From NCBI GenBank assembly GCA_027314025.1, contig DAHVCP010000051.1, positions 1 to 49,288 of the forward strand: a stretch of DNA of 49,288 nucleotides, written 5' to 3'. How positions within the stretch are numbered: position 1 is the stretch's first letter; each line of letters begins with the position of its first letter. A program made the translations under genes and the position numbers. The notes under the pieces were generated by a model. The model saw only the letters and a list, made by a program, of their open reading frames with translations. It did not search any database and was not told the origin of the DNA. Source of the stretch: Acidobacteriota bacterium. GTDB lineage: Bacteria; Acidobacteriota; Terriglobia; Terriglobales; SCQP01. Below, one piece after another: positions 15,730 to 23,464 of this stretch.

Positions 15730-17295
15730 ATGGCGCAGAACGCGGCGGACCATCCGCTCATCAATCCATGGATCATCGCCATTACGGTCATGCTCAGCAC
15801 CTTCTTGGAGGTGCTCGACACTTCGATCGTCAATGTCAGCTTGCCGCATATCGCCGGCAGCCTTTCGGCGACCGTCAGCGAAGCCACCTGGGTCCTGACC
15901 TCCTACCTGGTGGCCAACGCGATTGTCCTGCCGATTACCGGCTGGCTGGCGAACCATTTCGGCCGCAAGCGCTTGCTGATCACCGCGGTCACCGGCTTCA
16001 CCCTCGCCAGTGCGCTCTGCGGATTGGCCCCCACGCTGCCAGCGCTGGTATTGTTCCGCGTCCTGCAAGGTGCTTTCGGCGGCTCGCTTCAACCCATCTC
16101 CCAGGCCGTGCTGCTGGAGACGTTTCCACCCGAACAACGCGGCAAGGCGATGGGTTTTTGGGGTGTGGGCATCGTCGTCGCCCCGATCTTGGGTCCCACC
16201 CTCGGCGGTTACCTGACCGACAGCTTGAGCTGGCGCTGGGTGTTCTACATCAATCTCCCCGTCGGCATCGTGGCGGTCATCATGACCTATCTTTTCCTGT
16301 TCGACCCGCCATATATCAAGCGCTCCGCCGACAAGGTGGATTATTGGGGTCTGGGCATGCTGGCGGTGGGCATTGCCGCACTCCAGATCATGCTGGACAA
16401 GGGGCAGGAGCTGGATTGGTTCGGCTCGCATTTCATCGTCGCCCTGGCCGTGATCGCGGTCATCGGGCTGGTTGCATTCGTCATATGGGAGCTGGTCATC
16501 GAGCATCCCATCGTCAACCTGCGCGTCTTCAAGAACCGCACCTATGCCACCGGCGTGTTGCTGATGACCGTGCTCGGATTCGTGCTCTACGGCAGCCTGG
16601 TGTTGCTGCCCATCTTCCTGCAAACACTTTTGGGCTACACCGCCCTGGCGGCGGGGATTTGGACCAGTCCGCGCGGTATTGGCTCCCTAATCTTCATGCC
16701 GATCTGCGGCATTCTTCTCGGCCGGCGCTGGGATGCTCGCGGCCTGCTGACCTTCGGGGTCGTCACCGGAAGCCTCGCGCTCTACGCCTTCGCGCGTTTC
16801 GATTTGACGGTGTCGCCCTGGAACATCTTCTGGCCGCAGTTCATTCAAGGCATGGGCATGGCGTTCGTGTTCGTGCCGCTGACGACCGTTACCATGGACC
16901 CGATCCCCAATGCGGAAATGGGCAACGCCACCAGCCTGTTCAACCTGATGCGCAACATCGGCGGCAGCATCGGCATCGCCTTCACCAGCGCCCAACTGGC
17001 GCAACGCGAGCAATTCCATCAGGAGCGCTTGGCTTCGAACCTCACGCCCACTCGTCCCGCCGTGCGGCAGATGCTGGCCGCCGCGCGGGCGCACTTTATG
17101 AACCATGGCGCCAGTTGGTATACCGCCGGGCAGCAGGCCTTGGCTTCCTTGTATGGGACGCTGAGGCAACAGGCGGCGCTGCTCAGCTTCGTGGACGAGT
17201 TCTGGCTGCTGGCCACGGTATTCATGATCCTGACGCCCTTGATTTGGATCATGCGCAGGCCGCGCTCCAGCGGCGGTCCCGTCGGCATGCATTAG
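15730..17295 (+). CDS. emrB: EmrB/QacA (DHA2) family MFS drug exporter
   Basis: The 521-residue transporter has about 14 hydrophobic segments. It shows the DHA2 signature motif near segment 1 (FLEVLDTSIVNVSLPHIAGSL, with the LDxTxVNxALP pattern), motif A GWLANHFGRKRLL after segment 2, and motif C-like GPTLGGYL in segment 5. It would export hydrophobic drugs by proton antiport through EmrA and TolC. The start at ATG 15730 has an excellent GAGGAG 5 nt upstream; an in-frame TTG directly before it is less likely. It is the last gene of the operon and converges on the BNR gene across 106 nt, where no clear terminator is visible. Confidence 0.9.
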   Translation: MAQNAADHPLINPWIIAITVMLSTFLEVLDTSIVNVSLPHIAGSLSATVSEATWVLTSYLVANAIVLPITGWLANHFGRKRLLITAVTGFTLASALCGLAPTLPALVLFRVLQGAFGGSLQPISQAVLLETFPPEQRGKAMGFWGVGIVVAPILGPTLGGYLTDSLSWRWVFYINLPVGIVAVIMTYLFLFDPPYIKRSADKVDYWGLGMLAVGIAALQIMLDKGQELDWFGSHFIVALAVIAVIGLVAFVIWELVIEHPIVNLRVFKNRTYATGVLLMTVLGFVLYGSLVLLPIFLQTLLGYTALAAGIWTSPRGIGSLIFMPICGILLGRRWDARGLLTFGVVTGSLALYAFARFDLTVSPWNIFWPQFIQGMGMAFVFVPLTTVTMDPIPNAEMGNATSLFNLMRNIGGSIGIAFTSAQLAQREQFHQERLASNLTPTRPAVRQMLAAARAHFMNHGASWYTAGQQALASLYGTLRQQAALLSFVDEFWLLATVFMILTPLIWIMRRPRSSGGPVGMH

Positions 17296-17401
17296 CCGCG
17301 GATCCCGCGGCACGTCGCACCTGTCGGCGAGGGAACGCATGGCATGGCAGCGCGCGGGTGGTGCGAACGCCGCGGCGCGGCGCCGCACCGATGCTCGGCG
17401 C

Positions 17402-20400
17402 TCATTGCCGCGGTACGAACAGCGGCGGAATGTGCGCGGCCTTCATCTGCTGGTTCATTGCGGCCAGGTCCCGTTTGCGCAGTGCTTCCCAGCGGGCCAG
17501 CGCGTGTTGCAGCTTGCCCAGCAGCACCTTGGCATAGGCCTGCTGCTGCGCCGTCGGCGCGTCTTCGCCGCTGTCCACGGCGTTTTCCAAATAGCCCAAC
17601 TGGCTGTTCAACTCGATGGGATAGTTGAGCATCTCTTCGCTGGCGCTGGCTTTGTATTGATAGAAACGGTTTTCCAGGGCCAGCACCTTGGCGTCAAGGC
17701 GTGCCGCCGCGGTTTTGACCGGCGCGGCATTAGGGTCATTCGCCAGATGCGCGATCAGGGCGGTTAGCTCCTGATGCAGCGCCTGGAGGCCGAACACCGC
17801 GTCGTGATCGGCTTTCACCCCGGCGCGCAGTTGTTCCATCAAGCGATGCTGCGCCGCCAGCGCCGCGGCGGAGGCGGGATGGCGCGGATCGGGACGGACA
17901 ATCAGCGGCTGGCGATAGGTCTGGCCGCCCGCCGTCAGCGCGACGGTATAACGCCCGGGAACGACGGAGACGCCGATGGAATTGCCTTCGTCGTAGATGG
18001 CGTTGAGGATCTCCTTCGGCCGCGGGCCGCGCAGATTCCAGACGAAGCGGTTCATTCCCGCCTTCGCCGGCAGAGCGGGCGGCGGGCCGGCGCGATGCGC
18101 GTAGTAATCCTTCGGAGGCGGGGGCAGCTTGTGCTTGACGCTGGTGAACTGGCGAACCAGCCGTCCCTGCGCGTTGTAGATGTCCAGGGAAATCGGCGTC
18201 TTGGGCGCCGTCTTCAGGTAATAGTCGAGCACCGCTCCCGAAGGCGGATTTTGCCCCGCCGCCATGCCCGGACGGACATGGAAGCTGGGCAGGTGCATCA
18301 GATACGCGGTTTCCGGGCGATAGAGAATCGCCGCCTGCGCCGCCATGCCCGCACGGATTTGCCGCAGCGGACTCAAGTCATCCAGAATCCAGAACGACCG
18401 GCCATGGGTCGCCGCCACCAACTCCCCATCCTTGATCGCCAAATCCCGCACCGGGACTTGCGGCAGGTTGAGCTGTAGCGGCTGCCAATGCCCGCCATCG
18501 TTGAACGAGACATAAACGCCCCGCTCCGTGCCGCAGTACAGCAAGCCGCGGCGCACCGGATCCTCGCGCACCACGCGCACCGGCCCCACTTTGGGCAGAC
18601 CTTCCACATTTTCGGTCCAGGTCCGGCCGTAGTCGTGGGTAATGAAGATCAGCGGTTCCTTGTCGCCGTTTTTATACCGGTTCACCGCCACGTAGGCGCT
18701 GGCCGGATCGAACGGCGAGGCGTCAATCAGGCTGATATTGCTCCATGCCGGAAGCGTCGGCGGCGTCACATTTCGCCAGCTCTTGCCGCCGTTGCGCGTG
18801 AGCTGCACCAGGCCGTCGTCGGTGCCCACCCAGATCTCGCCCGCCTGCTTGGGCGACGGCGCGATGGTGAAGATCAGGTCGTAATATTCGGCGCTGGCTT
18901 GGTCCTTGGTGATCGGACCGCCCGACGGACCTTGCTTGCTCTTGTCATTGCGCGTCAGATCGGGGCTGATGCGCCGCCAGCTCATGCCGCCGTTGCTGCT
19001 GGCGAAAAGATATTGCGCCGCGGTGTACAACAGATGCGGGTTCTCGGGAGAGAAGATCAGGGGCGCGGTCCAGGTGAAGCGCAGCTTGCGGCCCGCCGCC
19101 GGCATTCCATCGGGATCTTCGGGCCAGACGGAAACGTCCTGGGCGATGCCAGTGTGCAAATTGAAGCGGGTCAGAATGCCGAAATAGGCGCCCGCGTAGA
19201 CGATGTGATAGTTGAGCGGATCGGGGGCGATATAGCCGCTCTCTCCGCCGCCGACCGGATACCAATCCCGCTGGGTGATCGCACCCCATTTGCTGGCGCT
19301 GGCGATGGCGACCGACGAGTTGTCCTGCTGCGCGCCGTAGGCGTAGAAGGGATCCCGGTTGTCCAAGGCGACGTGATAGAACTGCGCGGTGGGCTGGTTG
19401 TCCAGCGTGCTCCAGCTATGCCCGTTGTTGAGCGAGATGGTCGCGCCGCCGTCGTTGCCCACGATCATCCGTTTGGAGTGCCGCGGCGCGATCCACATGG
19501 CGTGGTTATCGCCATGCGGCACGTGCATGCGATGAAAAATTTCTCCGCCGTCGGTGGAGCGGTAAAAGTTGACGTTCATCTCATAGACGGTGTTGGTTTT
19601 GACCGGGTCGGCCAGGATGGTGGTGAAGTACCACGCCCGCTGCCGGAAGCTCTGCGAGGAATTCACCCGCTTCCAATGGCCGCCCAGATCGTTGGAAACG
19701 TACAGCCCGCCCTTCTTGGCTTCCACCTGCGCGTAGACCCGTTGGCCGTTGGCGGCGACCGAGACGCTGATTTTCCCCAGCACGCCCGCGGCGAAGCCGT
19801 GGCCATCCATCCGCTTCCAGGTCGCGCCGCCGTCGAGCGAACGGTACAGCCCGCTGCCCGGCCCTCCGCTCACCAGCTTCCACGGCCAGCGCCGCACCTG
19901 CCACAATGCGGCGAACAAGATATGCGGATTGCGCGGATCCATGGCGATGCTGGTGGCGCCCGACTGATCGTTGCTATAGAGCACTCGCTGCCAAGTTTTG
20001 CCCCCGTCCTCGGAGCGATACACGCCGCGTTCAGTGCTGGGGGCATAGACCCTCCCCAGCGCCGCCACCCACAACCGGTTGGGATCGTGCGGGTCCACCA
20101 CGATGCCCGCGATGTGCCGCGTCTTGCGCAGCCCAATGCGCGTCCAGGTCCGCCCGCCGTCCACCGATTTGTACATGCCATCGCCGTAGGTGGTGTCGGT
20201 GCGCGGGTCCGATTCGCCGGTGCCGACATAGATGACGTTGGGGTCCGACGGCGCCACGGCGATGGCGCCGATCGCCTGCGTCGGTTCTTTATCAAAGATG
20301 GGCCGCCAGGTATTGCCGGCATCGGTGGTTTTCCACACCCCGCCCGCTACCGCGCCCAAGTAAAAGGTGTCATGCTGTCCCGGCACGCCCGTGACCGCCT

Positions 20401-20557
20401 CGGTTCGGCCGCCGCGGAAGGGACCGATCAGCCGCCATTTCATGCCGTTGAACAGACTGGGACTGACGCCGCCGCCGGGCGCCGCCGCCCATAGTCCCGC
20501 CGCCAACGCCAGGGCCACCGTTGCCAGCAGCCCGTACCGCCGCCAAACCTGGATCAT
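17402..20557 (-). CDS. Large secreted BNR/sortilin-like beta-propeller protein
   Basis: The 1051-residue protein has a signal segment (about residues 10-27, LLATVALALAAGLWAA). The bulk is a multi-blade propeller with many Asp-box (BNR) repeats of the type S-x-D-x-G-x-T-W: KTTDAGNTWRPI, KSVDGGRTWTRI, RSEDGGKTWQRV, RSLDGGATWKRM, ASSNGGMSWRRI, LTRNGGKSWRNV, ITHDYGRTWTEN. This is the sortilin/VPS10-like and glycosyl-hydrolase-like family abundant in Acidobacteriota and Bacteroidota. The C-terminal 250 residues contain a beta-domain (FVWNLRGPRPKEI...VVPGRYTVALTAGGQTYRQPL) and a helical end. Its substrate is unknown; no catalytic residues can be assigned. ATG 20557 has GGGAGA 7 nt upstream. Confidence 0.85.
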   Translation of the reverse strand: MIQVWRRYGLLATVALALAAGLWAAAPGGGVSPSLFNGMKWRLIGPFRGGRTEAVTGVPGQHDTFYLGAVAGGVWKTTDAGNTWRPIFDKEPTQAIGAIAVAPSDPNVIYVGTGESDPRTDTTYGDGMYKSVDGGRTWTRIGLRKTRHIAGIVVDPHDPNRLWVAALGRVYAPSTERGVYRSEDGGKTWQRVLYSNDQSGATSIAMDPRNPHILFAALWQVRRWPWKLVSGGPGSGLYRSLDGGATWKRMDGHGFAAGVLGKISVSVAANGQRVYAQVEAKKGGLYVSNDLGGHWKRVNSSQSFRQRAWYFTTILADPVKTNTVYEMNVNFYRSTDGGEIFHRMHVPHGDNHAMWIAPRHSKRMIVGNDGGATISLNNGHSWSTLDNQPTAQFYHVALDNRDPFYAYGAQQDNSSVAIASASKWGAITQRDWYPVGGGESGYIAPDPLNYHIVYAGAYFGILTRFNLHTGIAQDVSVWPEDPDGMPAAGRKLRFTWTAPLIFSPENPHLLYTAAQYLFASSNGGMSWRRISPDLTRNDKSKQGPSGGPITKDQASAEYYDLIFTIAPSPKQAGEIWVGTDDGLVQLTRNGGKSWRNVTPPTLPAWSNISLIDASPFDPASAYVAVNRYKNGDKEPLIFITHDYGRTWTENVEGLPKVGPVRVVREDPVRRGLLYCGTERGVYVSFNDGGHWQPLQLNLPQVPVRDLAIKDGELVAATHGRSFWILDDLSPLRQIRAGMAAQAAILYRPETAYLMHLPSFHVRPGMAAGQNPPSGAVLDYYLKTAPKTPISLDIYNAQGRLVRQFTSVKHKLPPPPKDYYAHRAGPPPALPAKAGMNRFVWNLRGPRPKEILNAIYDEGNSIGVSVVPGRYTVALTAGGQTYRQPLIVRPDPRHPASAAALAAQHRLMEQLRAGVKADHDAVFGLQALHQELTALIAHLANDPNAAPVKTAAARLDAKVLALENRFYQYKASASEEMLNYPIELNSQLGYLENAVDSGEDAPTAQQQAYAKVLLGKLQHALARWEALRKRDLAAMNQQMKAAHIPPLFVPRQ

Positions 20558-20736
20558 TTACTTTCTCCCGATGCCGTCCCAAGATGGAACCCCAAAGCAT
20601 ACCCCACCGCCCCCGGCGGCGGCTAATTGGTTTTGGGGGGCTGGCGGTAGCCGCTTCACAGCATTGCCTTCGTCCCGCCGCCGCGGGCATTCTGACACCG
20701 GCAACCCGGTCGCGGCGGCAATGCAGCCAACAGGAC

Positions 20737-20755
20737 GCCCCGCCGTAGGCGGGGC
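20737..20755 (+). other. 8-bp GC hairpin in the leader of the selenoprotein gene
   Basis: GCCCCGCC (20737-20744) and GGCGGGGC (20748-20755) form a perfect 8-bp hairpin with a 3-nt loop, 19 nt upstream of the Shine-Dalgarno of the next gene. There is no T-run, so it is not an intrinsic terminator. It may stabilise the 5' end or be a chance GC palindrome. Confidence 0.3.
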
Positions 20756-20785
20756 TGGGCGCCGTGCAGGGATTGGAGGCGATTG

Positions 20786-21397
20786 ATGAATGCGATGCAT
20801 CTCCCCGAAGTCGAAGCCGGGCCCGGCGGCGGACCGTACGGCGCCCTGGTCGCCGCCGCCCGCTCCCAGGGCGCGCAGCCGCCGCAGATTTTTCACCTGT
20901 TCGCCTACCGCCCGGAGGCCACGCAGCACCTCGCCGCCTTCACCCAAGCCGTGCTGCGCGGCCCCTCCGACCTGTCCCCAGGGTTGCGCGAACTGATCGC
21001 CGCGTTTACCTCCCGCGGCAACGACTGCGAATTTTGAACCGGCAGCCACGCCGCGGTCGCGGCGGAACTGCTGGGCGATGCGGCGCGGGTACAGGCGGTG
21101 CTGGCGGATTTTCAGCAGGCGCCGATCCCCGACGCTGAACGCGCGCTCTTCGCCTTCGTCGCGCGCCTCAACCGCGCGCCGGCCACAGTGACCGCCGCCG
21201 ACGTCGCTGCCGTGCTCGCCGCCGGCTGGAGCCAATCGGCGGTGTACGACGCAATCACCGTCTGCGCCCTGTTCAACTTCTACAACCGTTGGATTGACGG
21301 CTCCGGCGTGCATGGCCTGACGCCGGAGGGCTACGCGCGATCCGCCCAGCGCTTGGTGCGCTTCGGCTATGGATCCGGACCTTCCGGCCAGCCATGA
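20786..21397 (+). CDS. AhpD-like peroxidase-related selenoprotein (in-frame UGA = Sec84)
   Basis: The frame runs from ATG 20786 (GGAGG at 20775-20779, 6-nt spacing) to the TGA at 21395-21397, 203 residues, with one internal TGA at 21035-21037. On both sides the sequence is carboxymuconolactone decarboxylase/AhpD family: LSPGLRELIAAFTSRGNDCEF before the TGA and TGSHAAVAAELLG after it. Read through, the motif is C81-E-F-U84-T-G-S-H88, exactly the C-x2-C-x3-H redox motif of AhpD-like proteins with Sec in place of the second, catalytic Cys. A strong bSECIS-like hairpin follows at the proper distance. The helical remainder (ADVAAVLAAGWSQSAVYDAITVCALFNFYNRWIDG) is typical of the peroxidase-related subfamily. 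The role is probably peroxide or organic hydroperoxide reduction. The next gene is a peroxiredoxin. It requires SelA/SelB/SelC/SelD, not in this window. Confidence 0.85.
21038..21074 (+). promoter_or_regulatory. Bacterial SECIS element for Sec84
   Basis: Immediately after the UGA the RNA can form a two-tier hairpin. The lower stem pairs 21039-21045 with 21068-21074 (7 bp, one G-U). A symmetric 3x3 internal loop follows, and the upper stem pairs 21049-21054 with 21059-21064 (6 perfect bp: CGCCGC/GCGGCG). The apical loop is GGUC (21055-21058), matching the G-G/U-rich loop that SelB recognises in E. coli fdhF. The loop starts 17 nt after the UGA, within the spacing known for bacterial SECIS elements. 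Confidence 0.8.
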
Positions 21398-21403
21398 TAT
21401 GAT
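21398..21403 (+). promoter_or_regulatory. Extended -10 promoter of the peroxiredoxin transcript
   Basis: TGATATGAT contains TATGAT (5 of 6 to consensus) with a TG one base upstream, the extended -10 pattern. It directly follows the selenoprotein stop codon. The -35 is poor (CCGGAC/TCCGGA region), which an extended -10 can tolerate. Predicted start near 21410, giving a leader of about 150 nt. Confidence 0.45.
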
Positions 21404-21423
21404 CGTTCCCATGGTCGCCCGGC

Positions 21424-21537
21424 GGATGTGTTGTTGTTGTGTTCCATCCCGCTCCCGGTGCGCCTGACCCCGTTTTTCGCACCTTCCGCCTTGGCGGAAG
21501 CCGATTTCCAACAGGCCCACCCCACGGTGGGCTTTTT
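21424..21537 (+). ncRNA. Hairpin-rich 5' leader before the peroxiredoxin gene
   Basis: Four successive stems can form: 21424-21428 with 21445-21449 (GGATG/CATCC); 21457-21462 with 21478-21483 (GGTGCG/CGCACC); 21484-21490 with 21493-21499 (TTCCGCC/GGCGGAA, abutting the previous stem); and 21515-21521 with 21526-21532 (GCCCACC/GGTGGGC) followed by five T. The order, tight packing and terminal hairpin plus T-run just before the Shine-Dalgarno resemble an attenuator or riboswitch expression platform. I do not recognise a known riboswitch class. The last hairpin could instead simply end the selenoprotein transcript. Confidence 0.4.
21515..21537 (+). terminator. Intrinsic terminator or attenuator, 7-bp stem plus T5
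   Basis: GCCCACC-CCAC-GGTGGGC followed by TTTTT, 10 nt before the AAGGAG of the peroxiredoxin gene. The position between two redox genes means it can end the upstream transcript, attenuate the downstream one, or both. Confidence 0.65.
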
Positions 21538-21561
21538 CATTTCTTGAAGGAGATATGGTTC

Positions 21562-22227
21562 ATGAGCATTGAAAATGGCGCCGCTCCCAGGAGCCTGCCC
21601 CGCATCAACGATCCCGCTCCGGACTTCGAGGCGAAGTCCACGCAAGGGGTCATCCACCTCGGCGATTACAAGGGCAAATGGGTGATGCTGTTCTCCCATC
21701 CCGCCGACTTCACGCCGGTCTGCAGCACGGAGTTCATCCAATTCGCCCGCCGCTACGCGGATTTTCAGGCCCTGGGCGTGCAGCCCATAGGCGTCAGCGT
21801 GGACAGCATCTTTTCCCACATCGCCTGGATGCGCAATTTGGAGCAAAACGCCAAGGTCAAGGTGCAGTTCCCGGTGGTCGCGGATCTCGACACCCGCGTG
21901 TCGCAGGCCTACGGCATGATCCATCCCGGCGCCAGCGACACCGCGCCGGTGCGGGCGGTCTTCTTCATTGACCCCAAGCAGGTCATCCGCGCCATTCTGT
22001 ATTACCCGCAATCCACCGGCCGCAGCGTGGATGAAATTCTGCGCGTCTTCGAGGCGCTGCAAACCACCGACGCGTACGGCGTTTCCACGCCCGCGGACTG
22101 GAAGCACGGCCAGAACGTCGTGCTGCCCCCGCCGCAAACCCAGGCCGATGCGGAAAAGCGCGTCGCCGACAGCAGCCTGAAGCAGCACGACTGGTTCCTC
22201 GCGGAAAAGGAGCTGGCCAAGAAGTAG
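21562..22227 (+). CDS. 1-Cys peroxiredoxin (Prx6/AhpC-TSA family)
   Basis: The 221-residue protein has the catalytic stretch SHPADFTPVCSTEF with peroxidatic Cys54 in the P-x3-T-x2-C frame. No other cysteine exists in the protein, so resolution must come from an external thiol: it is of the 1-Cys Prx6 class. The long C-terminal domain (about 165-221) with STPADWKHGQNVVLPPP is diagnostic of Prx6-type proteins. It reduces H2O2 and alkyl hydroperoxides in the cytoplasm. ATG 21562 has AAGGAG (21547-21552) upstream; another ATG at 21555 is out of frame. An AhpD-like selenoprotein lies immediately upstream and could be part of the same peroxide defence or serve as reductant; that link is inferred. 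Confidence 0.92.
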   Translation: MSIENGAAPRSLPRINDPAPDFEAKSTQGVIHLGDYKGKWVMLFSHPADFTPVCSTEFIQFARRYADFQALGVQPIGVSVDSIFSHIAWMRNLEQNAKVKVQFPVVADLDTRVSQAYGMIHPGASDTAPVRAVFFIDPKQVIRAILYYPQSTGRSVDEILRVFEALQTTDAYGVSTPADWKHGQNVVLPPPQTQADAEKRVADSSLKQHDWFLAEKELAKK

Positions 22228-22639
22228 CCCTCCTGACTCGCGGCAACGTGCAGGTGCTTGCGCGCCGGCGGACGTTCGTCGCCGCCCGTCGCGGTCCAGC
22301 CGTGGCTCCACAACGCGGGGCGCCCAGAACGGGGCGGCTTAGCCGGATGTCCCCGTTCGCCGGGGTTCGCGCCGTTTGCACTTCAGGCAAAATCGGCGCG
22401 AACTGGCCGCGACATGCGGCAGGGCGGCCCGCCCCAGGCCAGCGCAGCGGCTCGGCGCCTGCTGGCCGCTAACCCGCGGGCGGGGCCTGCGGCCAACGAC
22501 GCCGGCAGGGCCCCGCGCCGGGGCGCGCCGCCATCTGCGGTTGGCCGCGACCCAGCGCGCGGCGGTCTATCGCGCGGGCCGTTCATTGACCTCCGCCCAG
22601 GGGCTCGCCGTTCTGGCGCAGCTGCCCGGGACGGCACGT
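22228..22639. other. Convergent intergenic region, no gene seen
   Basis: About 410 nt separate the peroxiredoxin stop and the menG stop on the other strand. Open frames here are short, overlap on several frames and show no protein-like composition. No T-tailed hairpin, tRNA or repeat was recognised. Confidence 0.5.
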
Positions 22640-23464
22640 TCAATTCGCTGGTTTTCGCGCCGTGTGCAGCGTGGCAATGCCGGCGCTCAGCCGCCGGAAT
22701 TTCACTTCCTCAAAACCCGCCGCGGCCATCCATGCCGCCAGCTCGCGCGGCGCAGGGAAGCGGTCCACCGAACTAGGAAGATAGCGGTACGGTTCGCTGC
22801 TGCCGGAGAGCCAGCCGCCGATGCGCGGCAGCAGGCGATGGAAATACCAGCCGTAGGCCGCGCGCAATCCGGGGATTGCCGGCTGGGAGAACTCCAGGAT
22901 CGCGAGCACGCCGCCGGGCCGCAAGACCCGCGCGAATTCCGCCAGCGCGCCGCGGTAATCCGCCAAGTTGCGGAAGCCGAATCCGGTGGTCACCGCCGCT
23001 ACGGATGCGTCCGCCGCCGGCAGCCGCAGGCTGTCCGCCTCCACCCATCCCGCAACGCCGCCAGGGGCCCGCGCGGCGCGGCTCTTTTCATTCGCCAGCA
23101 CCAGCATGCGGTGGGTGAAGTCGCCGCCATAGACGCGCCAGTCCCGCCGCCGCCGGGACGATCGGCGCGCCAGCGCCAGCGCCAAGTCGCCGGTGCCGCA
23201 GCAAACGTCCCATAGAGCCGGGGCGTCCTGGGCGGCTCCGGCCGCCGCCAGCATTTGGTCCACCGCCGCCGCCGTGCGCCAGCGCCAATACACGTCCACG
23301 CCTAGCGACAGGAAATGATTGGCCCGGTCATAGCGGGGAGCGATGCGGTCGAACAATTGCCGCACGTAGCGGGGCGCGTCTTCCGGCGCAACGCCGCTGG
23401 GCCGCGTGCCCGGCGCCGGGGATGCCGGCTGCCGAGCGCCAGAAGATGGTTTGGCGGCGCTCAT
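22640..23464 (-). CDS. menG: Demethylmenaquinone/ubiquinone methyltransferase MenG/UbiE
   Basis: The 274-residue SAM-dependent methyltransferase has a Pro/Ser-rich N-terminal leader (1-30), the UbiE signature VRQLFDRIAPRYDRANHFLSLGVDVYWR (about 34-60), motif I WDVCCGTGDLALALAR (SAM glycine loop), acidic strand VYGGDFTHRML, motif V..AVTTGFGFRNLADYRGALAEFARVLRPGGVLAILEFSQP, and the SSEPYRYLPSSVDRFP segment typical of the family. It carries out the C-methylation step of menaquinone (or ubiquinone) synthesis; menaquinone is more likely in this phylum. ATG 23464 overlaps the TGA of the upstream SurA-like gene by 4 nt; an upstream frame extension is shadow. The coupling with a periplasmic chaperone gene is unexpected. 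Confidence 0.9.
   Translation of the reverse strand: MSAAKPSSGARQPASPAPGTRPSGVAPEDAPRYVRQLFDRIAPRYDRANHFLSLGVDVYWRWRTAAAVDQMLAAAGAAQDAPALWDVCCGTGDLALALARRSSRRRRDWRVYGGDFTHRMLVLANEKSRAARAPGGVAGWVEADSLRLPAADASVAAVTTGFGFRNLADYRGALAEFARVLRPGGVLAILEFSQPAIPGLRAAYGWYFHRLLPRIGGWLSGSSEPYRYLPSSVDRFPAPRELAAWMAAAGFEEVKFRRLSAGIATLHTARKPAN

Noticed and set aside
17402..20557. Bacterial exo-sialidase
   Set aside because: Asp-box repeats are shared with sialidases, but the Arg triad and Tyr/Glu catalytic residues cannot be placed and the length and tail fit the sortilin-like family.
20737..20755. Intrinsic terminator before the selenoprotein gene
   Set aside because: The 8-bp hairpin is strong but has no T-run after it.
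20786..21037. Truncated AhpD-like pseudogene ending at the UGA
   Set aside because: Frame and family sequence continue past the UGA, the UGA sits on the catalytic residue, and a SECIS-like hairpin follows. A selenoprotein explains all of it.
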